Shown: positions 25,944 to 33,486 of the stretch, in pieces
Layout of the letters: each line of letters begins with the position of its first letter
Position numbering within the stretch: the stretch's first letter is position 1
DNA from: Deltaproteobacteria bacterium
GTDB taxonomy: Bacteria; Myxococcota; B64-G9
NCBI GenBank assembly: GCA_019314375.1
Contig: JAFCZJ010000068.1
Span: 1-38,782, forward strand
Reading direction: 5' to 3'
DNA: 38,782 nt
The notes under the pieces: model-generated
Database searches by the model: none
What the model was told of the DNA's origin: nothing
Seen by the model: only the letters and a program-made list of their open reading frames with translations
Position numbers and translations under genes: made by a program

Positions 25944-26778
25944 GCCCGGCCTCCTTCGGTGCCGAAAGCCCCACAGGCATGGTCTTTGGCAACAGACCAC
26001 CTTCCACCATGTCGCTATACATCAAAGTCCCGCCGATACAGGCGAAGGGCAAGAGGAACATGCCCGCGATGGGAACCAGCAAAGTGACGAAGACCGCCAA
26101 ACCGAAGCCGCTGCTCAAGGCCAAGTTGCGCCTGACCACCTTCCACTTGGCCCCGAATTCCATGTGCCTGCGAGCCAAGGGATAATCCAGAAACTGCAAG
26201 GCGAAGAGCATCCAGGTAAACAAAGCCCCCAAAATGGCGGATGCCACATTGCCGAAGAGCGGGACAAAATTCAGCAAAAGCAGGCCCAGGCTCACGCCGA
26301 CAAAGAGCAGCAAATAGAGCACCAGGTCCTTGACCGCGTACAAAATGTCCTTTGCCGTGCGACCTACTTCAAAGGAGGGCTCTGGTGTCCCCAAACGCTG
26401 GAATTCCACGCGCTCACTCAAAAGGCTATTGAAAGGGGCGGTGACCACCAGCGTCACGACCACAAAGAGGATCATGCTTAAACCCAGAAGCAACACGCGC
26501 AGGATCAAGGTAAACACGTACCACAAAGGCAAAACCAGCCAAATCCACCAGGAATCCGAATCCGGCCGTGCCCAAAACCATTGCACCATGTCATCGAAGA
26601 AAAAATACATACCCACCAGGAAGGCCAAATAAATCACAGCCCCGATGAACAGGGGGGCTGCGACTTTGCCCATCAAACCATGCCCTCGAGCGTATTCGAT
26701 GGCCCTGAAGGGATATCCAAAACCCTGGGCGAATCGACTCATTGAATTGGTGGCGATTGGCTTGCTTGTCTCGACCAT
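25930..26778 (-). CDS. CysZ/EI24-like inner-membrane protein
   Basis: 282 residues from the ATG at 26778 (AAGGAAGG 4 nt upstream); the open frame runs further up to 27162 but that part is antisense to the radical SAM gene. It has hydrophobic segments at the positions expected for EI24/CysZ (VAAPLFIGAVIYLAFLVGMYFFF, WWIWLVLPLWYVFTLILRVLLLGLSMILFVVVTLVV, and two or three in the second half), with the family-type segment TAPFNSLLSERVE. CysZ in some bacteria takes up sulfate, but many homologues have unknown roles. The C-terminal extension (about 20 residues, Pro/Ala-rich) is hydrophilic. It is the first gene of a five-gene run. Confidence 0.88.
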   Translation of the reverse strand: MVETSKPIATNSMSRFAQGFGYPFRAIEYARGHGLMGKVAAPLFIGAVIYLAFLVGMYFFFDDMVQWFWARPDSDSWWIWLVLPLWYVFTLILRVLLLGLSMILFVVVTLVVTAPFNSLLSERVEFQRLGTPEPSFEVGRTAKDILYAVKDLVLYLLLFVGVSLGLLLLNFVPLFGNVASAILGALFTWMLFALQFLDYPLARRHMEFGAKWKVVRRNLALSSGFGLAVFVTLLVPIAGMFLLPFACIGGTLMYSDMVEGGLLPKTMPVGLSAPKEAGHEPA

Positions 26779-26850
26779 GGACCTTCCTTTCGTCCGCAGC
26801 ATAACGCAAGCCCGCCCGAGAAAAAACCCCGGCGTCACCGAGAATCTCCG

Positions 26851-26859
26851 TGCTATGCT
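26851..26859 (+). promoter_or_regulatory. Extended -10-like site directly before a gene start
   Basis: TGCTATGCT (TGn plus TATGCT) ends 6 nt before the ATG at 26866, so transcription would begin at or next to the start codon. There is no good -35 box and no ribosome site, consistent with a leaderless mRNA. Matched by eye. Confidence 0.4.
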
Positions 26860-26865
26860 GGGTCC

Positions 26866-27702
26866 ATGCGAGCCCAAAACCTGACCATCGCCGTACCGGA
26901 CAAGGGTTGCGACAAGAACTGCCCTTACTGCGTCTCGAAAATGACCGGCGCTATCTCCGCGAACGAGACCCTCCTTCTGCGCAATCTGCCCAAGGTAAAA
27001 AGCATCGCCAGAGCCGCCCAGGTCACCTCCGTCCTGCTGACCGGCAAAGGCGAACCCACCCTCAACCTGCCATGGACCGAGCGACTGATCGAAGAATTCG
27101 CGGAATGGCCGGTGGAATTGCAGACCAACGGCCTCAGGCTTGCGGCCGACATGAAAAACCACAACGGGGCCATCATTGACAAGCTGGCCATTGCGGGCCT
27201 GAACTTGTTGGCCTTCTCCCTGGATCAGATCACACAGTTCGATGACATGGCCCCCATGTTTTCAGCCTTGCGAAAACGCGGCATCCTGGTGCGAGTCACC
27301 CTCAACGTCACCGACCTGCTGCCCGCCGAGCTAACCTTCGACGAGGCCCTGCAGCGCTGTAAACAAAGTCAGGCGCAGCAGTTCTCCCTGCGCCAAATCA
27401 CCATCCCCAACCACGTGAATCTGAGCGGGGATGAAGCTTCGGCCGTTGCTACCTGGATCAAAGCGCACGGAACGCCGGCGCTTTATGACAAGCTGGTCGG
27501 TCAAATGAAGGAGCGATCGACTCACCTGCTACGCGAGTTACCCTATGGTGCCAAGGTCTATGACGTAGATGGTGTAGCGGTCACCTATTTTGACTACTGC
27601 GTCCAAGACAACCACGGGGACGATGACGTGCGCAGCCTCATCTTGCAAGAGGACGGCCACCTCTACACATCATGGAACAGCTTGGCGAGCGCCTTGTTTT
27701 AG
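26866..27702 (+). CDS. Radical SAM protein, unknown substrate
   Basis: 278 residues. CDKNCPYC (Cys15, Cys19, Cys22) is a Cx3Cx2C cluster motif and LLTGKGEPTLN replaces the usual GGEP loop. The alpha/beta half-barrel continues through VELQTNGLRL, LAFSLDQITQ and VRVTLNVTDLL. There is no SPASM domain and no further Cys cluster; the C-terminus (VAVTYFDYCVQDNHGDDD...) is short and beta-rich. The enzyme is probably cytoplasmic. The gene is divergent from the CysZ-like gene (87-bp gap) and convergent with a Cys-rich lipoprotein gene 11 bp later. No ribosome site is visible upstream. Confidence 0.88.
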   Translation: MRAQNLTIAVPDKGCDKNCPYCVSKMTGAISANETLLLRNLPKVKSIARAAQVTSVLLTGKGEPTLNLPWTERLIEEFAEWPVELQTNGLRLAADMKNHNGAIIDKLAIAGLNLLAFSLDQITQFDDMAPMFSALRKRGILVRVTLNVTDLLPAELTFDEALQRCKQSQAQQFSLRQITIPNHVNLSGDEASAVATWIKAHGTPALYDKLVGQMKERSTHLLRELPYGAKVYDVDGVAVTYFDYCVQDNHGDDDVRSLILQEDGHLYTSWNSLASALF

Positions 27703-27712
27703 AAAAACACAA

Positions 27713-28102
27713 TTAGTACTTGCCGTCGGTCACCTTGCAGATGTGGTCTTCACAGAGGATCATTCGCTGGGGGCAACAAACGCCGGGGCAACCCACCGGG
27801 GGCAAGCACTGACGATCGGCATACCACGAGTCCACGCAATTGGCGTTGACCACGTCCTCATAAGAGAAACCATCGCCGCAATCCTGGCAATAACATTTGC
27901 AGCCCACGGTGACGCAATCAGCAGCGGTCATGCAGTACTGTGGATTATCCGAGCAATCCACAACCAGACCCGAACCACCGTCAAGCTGTGCTCCTGCGTC
28001 CAAACCAGGACCGGCTGTCTCATCTCCGCAGGCACTCAAAATGCCGACGACCGCCAGTGTGGCGACAAGAGCCGCCAAGCGTTTCCAAGTAAATTTTTGC
28101 AT
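27713..28102 (-). CDS. Small Cys-rich lipoprotein
   Basis: 129 residues from the ATG at 28102 (AGGAG 9 nt upstream); the frame extends to 28168 but then the promoter would lie inside it. Lipobox LSAC (Cys25), then a short DAG linker (GLDAGAQLDGG). The mature part is Cys-rich, with paired and clustered cysteines (VGCKCYCQDCGDG, PGVCCPQRMILCEDHIC), so probably disulfide-bonded. It is a type seen repeatedly in Myxococcota; no function is assigned. Confidence 0.8.
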   Translation of the reverse strand: MQKFTWKRLAALVATLAVVGILSACGDETAGPGLDAGAQLDGGSGLVVDCSDNPQYCMTAADCVTVGCKCYCQDCGDGFSYEDVVNANCVDSWYADRQCLPPVGCPGVCCPQRMILCEDHICKVTDGKY

Positions 28103-28139
28103 AACACATTGCTCCTGAAAAACGAGCTGTTGATAAACC

Positions 28140-28168
28140 ATGATAACCGGCCTAACGCGCTGGGTCAA
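28140..28168 (-). promoter_or_regulatory. Candidate sigma70-type promoter for the Cys-rich lipoprotein
   Basis: Read on the minus strand: TTGACC (28163-28168), 17 bp, TATCAT (28140-28145), about 38 bp before the ATG at 28102. The spacing and both boxes are close to consensus. The -35 box lies in a GGGTC/GACCC inverted repeat. Confidence 0.6.
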
Positions 28169-28198
28169 TCGACCCCAAAGTGCTCGTGAAGAAGAAAC

Positions 28199-28228
28199 TT
28201 GAAATCCAGGGCCGCTTCTTCCTAGGCT
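28199..28228 (+). promoter_or_regulatory. Weak candidate promoter for the FHA protein gene
   Basis: TTGAAA (28199-28204), 18 bp, TAGGCT (28223-28228), 24 bp before the ATG at 28252. The -35 box is good, the -10 box poor. Confidence 0.35.
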
Positions 28229-28251
28229 GTTGCTGAGGAGACACTCTGCTC

Positions 28252-28647
28252 ATGAAACCAGAGGACAAAGGCGACTGGGTCGAAAACACACTGACTTCCG
28301 AGTCGGATGTCAAAGCAGACCCCACGGCGGACACCAAAACCCTGGCCGTCAGCTCCCAATCCATGCTCGAACAAAAAGAAGGCCCCGGCTCGCCTCGCAA
28401 GATCCCATTGAGCAGCAAGCTCACGGTCTTCGGACGCTCCACCAACTGCACCGTTCAGCTTCACTCATCCGAGATTTCACGGGCCCACATGATGATCAAG
28501 AAAGAAGAAGGTCGCTTCATTTGCCAGGACTTGGAAAGCTACAACGGTGTTCATCTCAACGGCATTCGCATCCACTCCGCGGAGCTACGGAACGGCGACA
28601 CCATCCAAATCGGCAACGTGGTATTCATCTTCCGCCTGCACGGTTGA
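28252..28647 (+). CDS. FHA-domain protein (short)
   Basis: 131 residues. After a polar, low-complexity N-terminus (about 50 residues) comes one FHA domain: LTVFGRSTNCTVQL, SSEISRAHMMI, LESYNGVHLNGIRI and LRNGDTIQIGNVVFIF. The Gly-Arg-Ser, Ser-Arg-x-His and Asn-Gly residues that hold phosphothreonine are present. FHA domains read phosphorylated partners, usually products of Ser/Thr kinases, and are common in Myxococcota. GAGGAG lies 11 nt upstream. The downstream membrane protein starts 7 bp later and may be a partner. Confidence 0.9.
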   Translation: MKPEDKGDWVENTLTSESDVKADPTADTKTLAVSSQSMLEQKEGPGSPRKIPLSSKLTVFGRSTNCTVQLHSSEISRAHMMIKKEEGRFICQDLESYNGVHLNGIRIHSAELRNGDTIQIGNVVFIFRLHG

Positions 28648-28653
28648 AACTCC

Positions 28654-29145
28654 ATGACCGCCAAACGCATCGCCGCCGTGATCTTCGGCTTGCTATGCCT
28701 GCTTGCGGGCGGTGCCCTCTGGCTTTTGGGTTCGTCGGCCTATCCAGTCTCCGGGGATGCGCCTTCACCAGCCCCGGTTGAGGGCAAGGTATTGGAGGTA
28801 CGCTCAGTGGGTCAAAGCAGCGGACCCTCTTGTGCCGGATCGCCGGGACGTGCCGTGGTGCGGGTCCAAGTGAAGCAGGCAAACGGAAACCTGGTATTCG
28901 AACAGAACGATTTGCCTGCCACGGCCTTTGCCGCAGGCGACCGGGTGCAGGTCCACTTAGAGCCCGGCCACCCGGAGCACCACCACATCATCGCGCCCTT
29001 CCAGCCCATTTGGGTCATCTTCTTGTTGGCCACGGGTCTGCTCTTCTTGCTGGCGGGCATCGGGGGCGGGTTGGTCGAGCGCCACATCAAGGTGCCCTCG
29101 CCAGGCATCACGGACAAAGATCCGCCCAAGCATCAATCCAACTGA
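28654..29145 (+). CDS. Two-helix membrane protein (DUF3592-like)
   Basis: 163 residues. Hydrophobic segments at about 5-27 (IAAVIFGLLCLLAGGALWLLG) and 119-141 (VIFLLATGLLFLLAGIGGG) enclose a beta-rich, extracytoplasmic-type loop containing GKVLEVRSVG and VVRVQVKQANG. This layout matches DUF3592-like proteins of unknown function. A hydrophilic tail of about 20 residues follows. It starts 6 bp after the FHA gene, so co-transcription is likely. Its last 38 bp overlap the end of the convergent esterase gene. Confidence 0.75.
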   Translation: MTAKRIAAVIFGLLCLLAGGALWLLGSSAYPVSGDAPSPAPVEGKVLEVRSVGQSSGPSCAGSPGRAVVRVQVKQANGNLVFEQNDLPATAFAAGDRVQVHLEPGHPEHHHIIAPFQPIWVIFLLATGLLFLLAGIGGGLVERHIKVPSPGITDKDPPKHQSN

Positions 29146-30721
29146 CGAACTCCAAATCCAGTCCGCTGGCCGCAACCTCCCGGTCAGGTCGCTCCGTACA
29201 GTCGGCATACTTCTCCACCGTGCCCCAACTGCCTCTGGTGAACTTGAAGGCAAAGGAAGTATCCCAGGGCATGATCAGGCTGCCGTGGCATAACTGTCCC
29301 TCGCAATCCAGTGCCTGAGCCGCGGGATCCCATGGACCCAGGTCAGGCCTGTCACCGGTGACATAGATGGTCTCGCCGGCAGGGCTTCCCGCTGGCAAAA
29401 AAGCCCAAAGCTCCACCCGCACCGCCGACTGCTCACTGACCCGGAGACTCCTGGCGGCATGCAAATTCGCCATGCCCGCCGAGATCTCTGTTTCGCCAGC
29501 CGACAGGGCCGACAAAGCGCCGTCACTCGCCAACGAAGCCACGCTTGGTTCCGAACTCTCCAAGCCGACCTCCCGATTGGGCCAAGTCAATCGCAGTCGG
29601 TCGTCGTGTAAGGCCTCCACGGCCAAAGTCGTCACGACAAAGGGGCTATCCAGGATGAGCTGTGGTCGAAAAAGAAAAAGATCGACCTTGGTGACCGGCA
29701 GGTCCAGCGCTTTTTCGTCACCCAGCAAGAAAGTCAAAATGCTATCCAAACGATTGGCCCAGGCCGCCTCGTTGTGCTCGGCCTTCGGATCTTCCAGGCA
29801 GGCCAGGTCATCTCCGTAAACCATGCCTTGGCTCTCGGCCCGAGATCGCACCTGACGCAAGTTCTCAACCAGGTAGGGCCCCATCAAGGCGTCGCTGTCT
29901 TCCCCCGTGCCCATATCCAGCCATAGCCTGTGCGGCATGGGCCCATCATAGGCCTCAAAACGGAAAACAGGAGAACGGTCGTTCCACCACAAAGACGGAG
30001 ACACGGCACCCACCCGGCCAAAAACCAGAGGATGCCGCATGAAGATGTGCAGGCTGATGATGCCGCCCAGGCTGGAGCCCATGATCGCGGTGGACTCGCG
30101 TCCGGGCTGGGTACGAAAATGATGGTCGATGGCCGGCTTGAGCACCTCCGCCAAAAAATCCGCATAGAGATCTCCCTTGCCCCCGCCATAAGAGGGATCT
30201 ACATCCGGCGTGTAGTCATCGATGCGCTCGGCGGTGTTGTGGATGCCGACGACGATGTGTGGAGGCACATGCCCCTGGGCGGTCAAGGCATCCAGGGTCT
30301 CGTCGACTTCCCAAGCCACGCCAAAAGCCGCCTGGGCCGGGTCGAAAAGGTTCTGCCCGTCGTGCATGTACAGAACAGGAAAACGGGCACTCGGGTCGCT
30401 GTCGTAACCCTCCGGCAAGAACACGTCCACCCGACGGTCCTGCAGGCCGGGGTAGCTCAAAGGCTCTACATGCCAGGTGCGTCCCTCCGCCTCCATCACC
30501 AGAGGAATGATTGTTCCGGCGTCCTCCATCCCTGCGTCCTCCGTCCCGGCGTCTTCCGTCCCGGCGTCTTCCGTCCCTGCGTCTTCCGTCCCGGCGTCCT
30601 CCGTCCCTGCGTCCTCCGTCCCTGCGTCACCAGCAGGTTCGCCATCTCCAGCACAAGCCAGCAAAGCCACAGACAGAAATAGAGCCAACGAGGATATGCT
30701 TGCTCTATTTCGCATGCCCAT
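29108..30721 (-). CDS. Lipoprotein esterase (Fes/esterase D-like) with DAG linker and CBM20-like end
   Basis: 537 residues from the ATG at 30721 (GGAAGG 3 nt upstream); the ATG two codons later is also possible. Lipobox LLAC (Cys23). Residues 32-69 are DAGTE repeats. The alpha/beta-hydrolase domain has VLYMHDGQNLFDPA near 117, nucleophile Ser217 in MGSSLGG, Asp269 in LWLDMGTGED and His316 in AEHNEAAW, as in the enterochelin-esterase/esterase D family. Residues about 434-520 look like a CBM20 starch-binding domain (GETIYVTGDRPDLGPWDP). Expected role: ester hydrolysis at the cell surface, perhaps on a carbohydrate-linked substrate. Its start overlaps the end of the saccharopine dehydrogenase-like gene by 17 bp. 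Confidence 0.9.
   Translation of the reverse strand: MGMRNRASISSLALFLSVALLACAGDGEPAGDAGTEDAGTEDAGTEDAGTEDAGTEDAGTEDAGMEDAGTIIPLVMEAEGRTWHVEPLSYPGLQDRRVDVFLPEGYDSDPSARFPVLYMHDGQNLFDPAQAAFGVAWEVDETLDALTAQGHVPPHIVVGIHNTAERIDDYTPDVDPSYGGGKGDLYADFLAEVLKPAIDHHFRTQPGRESTAIMGSSLGGIISLHIFMRHPLVFGRVGAVSPSLWWNDRSPVFRFEAYDGPMPHRLWLDMGTGEDSDALMGPYLVENLRQVRSRAESQGMVYGDDLACLEDPKAEHNEAAWANRLDSILTFLLGDEKALDLPVTKVDLFLFRPQLILDSPFVVTTLAVEALHDDRLRLTWPNREVGLESSEPSVASLASDGALSALSAGETEISAGMANLHAARSLRVSEQSAVRVELWAFLPAGSPAGETIYVTGDRPDLGPWDPAAQALDCEGQLCHGSLIMPWDTSFAFKFTRGSWGTVEKYADCTERPDREVAASGLDLEFVSWIDAWADLCP
30515..30628 (-). repeat. Coding minisatellite, 15-bp unit (DAGTE-type)
   Basis: About eight tandem copies of a 15-bp unit encoding DAGTE in the esterase lipoprotein. 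Several copies are identical at DNA level and differ from those in the beta-helix gene mainly at silent positions. Frame is kept. Confidence 0.9.
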
Positions 30722-31862
30722 CCGCCTTCCTCTCCTCCACTCGGACGCGAAGATCCACACCCCGCGCCTTGAGTTCATTGACCATCTTATCCATCAGGCC
30801 AGGGCGTTCGCCCAGGCGTTCCGGTGGGATCACGCCCGGATCGGGCCGCTCATCGCCGAGCAGCAGACGGGTCACGATGGCGCAGGGAAAACCCGTCGTT
30901 CGCGCCATGGAGCTCTCCCCTCCCGCGGGGTCTCCCTCGTCGAACAAATCCCCATGCAGGCTCATCGGTCGACCATCCTTCTGCCCATCCACCTGCACCC
31001 TCAACACCGTGAACTCCCGCTCACCGGGCACCGGCCGCCAGAGCGGAAAGAGCAGCTTGGCCGTCAAGTCCCTCGGGCGCACCCATTGCCCGTTTACTTC
31101 CACCGCTTCGGTATCGAGCAAGCCGGTGTGGGCAAAAATCCGCATCAGCTCGGCGTGTGCCGGGTAACGAAGCGTCTTTTCCCACAAGGTGGGAGCCTTG
31201 ATGGTCTTGAGCAAAGAGCGCAGGCCGTCTGTGTTGAAGGCCTCCAGGGTACCCACGCCCTCCAACTCAAAAGGCTCCGCTTCGCTCAGGGCCGCCTTGG
31301 TCACCGGCTTTCCATCGATGCGTTGATGCACGGGCCGTGTGTATTCTTCCAAAACGTCACTCGGCGCGAAGGGTGCCTTGTACTCATAGGGCCAATCACG
31401 TTCCCGAGGCAGCCCACCGACGTAATAGATGGCGCTCTCGAGGGTATCGAACTGGGCCTGCGCATAGCCGATCAGCAGATTTGCAAGACCCGGGGCCACC
31501 CCGCAGTCCACCACGGCGGGGACTCCCCTTTGCCGAGCCAGCTCATCCAAGCTCAGAAAATCCTCCGGCATGAAGGAGATATCGCAATAGGGTTTGCCCG
31601 CCTCGATGACGCCACGCAGGACCTCAAAACCCAAAACGCTGGGCAAGGCACCCACCACCGCGTCGAAGTCCGCGACCAACTCCCCCACCGCACCAGGATG
31701 CAGGTCCAACTGCCGTCGACAAAAGCCCGGCAAGTCGCCAAGGCCCTCCAGATTCTCTTGCCGCTGATCCACGACGGTGACTTGCAAGTGCTCATCCGCC
31801 GCCAAATCCGCGGCAATGCAAGCACCCACCCGGCCACAACCCAACACGATGATCTTTTTCAC
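30705..31862 (-). CDS. Saccharopine dehydrogenase-like NAD(P)-dependent oxidoreductase
   Basis: 385 residues from a GTG start with AAGGAGG 4 nt upstream. The N-terminus (KKIIVLGCGRVGACIAADLA) carries the GxGxxG dinucleotide fold. PYCDISF, PAVVDCGVAPGLANLL and the later Cys/Glu-rich segments fit the saccharopine dehydrogenase (LYS9/Lys6DH-like) family, which acts on lysine-derived amino acids. No transit or signal peptide, so cytoplasmic. Which amino acid is used cannot be told. The final residues overlap the esterase start. Confidence 0.9.
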   Translation of the reverse strand: MKKIIVLGCGRVGACIAADLAADEHLQVTVVDQRQENLEGLGDLPGFCRRQLDLHPGAVGELVADFDAVVGALPSVLGFEVLRGVIEAGKPYCDISFMPEDFLSLDELARQRGVPAVVDCGVAPGLANLLIGYAQAQFDTLESAIYYVGGLPRERDWPYEYKAPFAPSDVLEEYTRPVHQRIDGKPVTKAALSEAEPFELEGVGTLEAFNTDGLRSLLKTIKAPTLWEKTLRYPAHAELMRIFAHTGLLDTEAVEVNGQWVRPRDLTAKLLFPLWRPVPGEREFTVLRVQVDGQKDGRPMSLHGDLFDEGDPAGGESSMARTTGFPCAIVTRLLLGDERPDPGVIPPERLGERPGLMDKMVNELKARGVDLRVRVEERKADGHAK

Positions 31863-31885
31863 AAAGCCTCCTTATGAACAAACGC

Positions 31886-31915
31886 ATGATAAACACTCCG
31901 GCAACCTTGTGGCAA
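31886..31915 (-). promoter_or_regulatory. Candidate sigma70-type promoter for the saccharopine dehydrogenase-like gene
   Basis: Read on the minus strand: TTGCCA (31910-31915), 18 bp, TATCAT (31886-31891), 24 bp before the GTG. The -35 box touches the presumed start of the divergent FHA gene. Confidence 0.5.
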
Positions 31916-32493
31916 TGGCCCATAAGCCCGTTGACGACCCCGTTCCTCCGTGCCAACATGTCGCCATGCTTGAACCCATGGTGCAAGACTATGTTTCCTC
32001 GGCCATGCAACTCGACAGGCAGGCCTTCTGCGATCGAGTCAAGGTGGCGGTGCTGGTGTGGATCAAACCCAGCGAGGACAGCGCTTTTCAATCCGCCTCC
32101 ACCAAGGCGCTTGACGATTGGAAGCAAGGTCCGGGAGTGAACCGCTCGCCCGACCTGGAGCACCAGGCAAAAGTCATTGAGCTTGCCAGCATGCGCCAGA
32201 AGCGCATCGAACAAATCACCATCGGCCGCTCGGAAGAAAACGACGTGGTGCTCCAGGATGAAACCATCTCATCCATTCACGCCATTTTCCTGCGCCACCC
32301 AAAAACCGCTGAATTCTTGATCCAAGAGCAGGAATCCACCAACGGCTCGACCCTGAATGGCCGACCTTTGGTCGCTTATCGCAGCACCAAGCTCAACGAT
32401 GGAGATGCCCTGACTTTTGGCGACACGGCTTTTTTGTTTTTCAGCCCCGGTGGTCTCCACGATGCCATCAAGCAAATGATCGGTGAGAAATAA
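31915..32493 (+). CDS. FHA-domain protein
   Basis: 192 residues if begun at the ATG at 31915; an ATG at 31966 is equally possible and neither has a clear ribosome site. The first 90 residues are mostly helical, then one FHA domain follows: ITIGRSEENDVVLQDETISS, IHAIFLRH, ESTNGSTLNGRPL, LNDGDALTFGDTAFLFF. The Gly-Arg-Ser and Asn-Gly residues that bind phosphothreonine are kept, but the conserved Ser-Arg-x-His is altered to Ser-Ser-Ile-His. The next gene starts 4 bp after the stop, so they are co-transcribed. Likely a cytoplasmic phospho-reader; partner unknown. Confidence 0.87.
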   Translation: MAHKPVDDPVPPCQHVAMLEPMVQDYVSSAMQLDRQAFCDRVKVAVLVWIKPSEDSAFQSASTKALDDWKQGPGVNRSPDLEHQAKVIELASMRQKRIEQITIGRSEENDVVLQDETISSIHAIFLRHPKTAEFLIQEQESTNGSTLNGRPLVAYRSTKLNDGDALTFGDTAFLFFSPGGLHDAIKQMIGEK

Positions 32494-32497
32494 ACGC

Positions 32498-33067
32498 ATG
32501 GACCTCCAAGGCAAACGACTGAGCGAAAAGAATTGGTTGGACGACGAAGAGAAACTACAGCGCTTGTCGGTCATGGTGTTGCGAGAGGTGGATCGAATCG
32601 TTTTCGACCTGGAGTTTCACCGCGACATGTTGATCAAACTTTGGTCCAAGGAACGCATTCGTATGCCTCTGCTGCGCGTCATGCACAGCCGATACTTCGA
32701 GTTGAGTTTTGAGCTTTTGGCCCTCTTCCCCCCTCGCATTTATCAGTTGCTCGACGACTTCTATCGGGCCCTGGATTCTTTCATCTTCTATGTGTCTTAC
32801 ACCGAGGACATGCCCCAGGCCTTGATGCTTCGCTTCGACACCTTCTTCCAGGATCTAAAAGACCGCTCAGGCACAGTGCTGGAACTGCTCAAATCCTGTG
32901 CCCCGAAGGACGAAGCGGTTTGCCTTGCCTCGGAGGGTCCTCCGCCTCTGGTTTTCGAGGGCGAAGCAGATGACATGGTTTTTGAAGATACGGATCCGGG
33001 GAAGGTCATCGAAGGCCTGACCGAGGTCACAGACCAAAACGCGAAAAAAGACGACCCGAATCCTTAG
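32498..33067 (+). CDS. Helical protein of unknown function, coupled to an FHA protein
   Basis: 189 residues from the ATG at 32498 (GGTGAG 10 nt upstream); a GTG at 32483 is possible but lacks a ribosome site. The sequence is mostly amphipathic helix (EKLQRLSVMVLREVDRIVFD, MHSRYFELSFELLALFPPRI, YQLLDDFYRALDSFIFYVSY, MLRFDTFFQDLKDRSGTVLE) with an acidic, disordered tail from about 140. No membrane segment, Cys motif or known family. The tail is rich in Asp/Glu and Thr and could be a phosphorylation target of the FHA partner; that is inference. It ends 4 bp into the convergent VapC gene. Confidence 0.75.
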   Translation: MDLQGKRLSEKNWLDDEEKLQRLSVMVLREVDRIVFDLEFHRDMLIKLWSKERIRMPLLRVMHSRYFELSFELLALFPPRIYQLLDDFYRALDSFIFYVSYTEDMPQALMLRFDTFFQDLKDRSGTVLELLKSCAPKDEAVCLASEGPPPLVFEGEADDMVFEDTDPGKVIEGLTEVTDQNAKKDDPNP

Positions 33068-33486
33068 GACAAAAACGGATTTTCTATTTGAAGTGACCCG
33101 AATCGCTGGCCGTGCTGGAGATCCTCGGTCAGTAATCTCCGGCATCCGCTTTCCGTGGCCGACTGTACAATCAGGGCGTCCCAGAGTGACAATTGGTGAA
33201 TTCTCGAAGTCCTGACGGCTGACAGAATCATGGCTTTGTCGATCAGTACGACGGGTAGCTGGGCAAAACGCCGAACCGCGCCCTCGGCTTCATCTTCGCT
33301 GAGTGGCTTCTTCAATTTTCTAAGCACGACCACGTAGAATTCCTGTAACACTTGGGTGCTCACAACTGCTTGTAGCTGTTTGCCGACTTGCTCCAGTATC
33401 TCCAAGGAGCGGTTCTTCTTAGCGGGATCGCTGTCATCGAATGCGTAAACCAGTACATTTGTGTCCAGGAAAATCCTATCGCTCAT
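33064..33486 (-). CDS. vapC: VapC-like PIN-domain toxin
   Basis: 140 residues from the ATG at 33486. The PIN acidic set is visible: Asp8 in IFLDTNVLVYAFD, Glu49 in VLQEFYVV, Asp103 in LSLWDALIV and Asp122 in LLTEDLQHG. PIN toxins are Mg-dependent RNases, often cleaving tRNA or rRNA. The start lies 11 bp inside the upstream antitoxin gene, the classical arrangement for a type II module. A longer frame to 33531 exists but overlaps the antitoxin further. Confidence 0.93.
   Translation of the reverse strand: MSDRIFLDTNVLVYAFDDSDPAKKNRSLEILEQVGKQLQAVVSTQVLQEFYVVVLRKLKKPLSEDEAEGAVRRFAQLPVVLIDKAMILSAVRTSRIHQLSLWDALIVQSATESGCRRLLTEDLQHGQRFGSLQIENPFLS

Noticed and set aside
26779-27162. Upstream extension of the CysZ-like protein
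   Set aside because: The extension is antisense to the radical SAM gene and has no membrane or family signal; the ATG at 26778 has a good ribosome site.
30477-31877. Plus-strand open frame of 466 residues opposite the esterase and saccharopine dehydrogenase-like genes
   Set aside because: Composition is His/Arg/Gln-rich with a Pro-Ala-Ser-Ser-Val repeat from the antisense minisatellite, and both genes on the other strand have clear domains.
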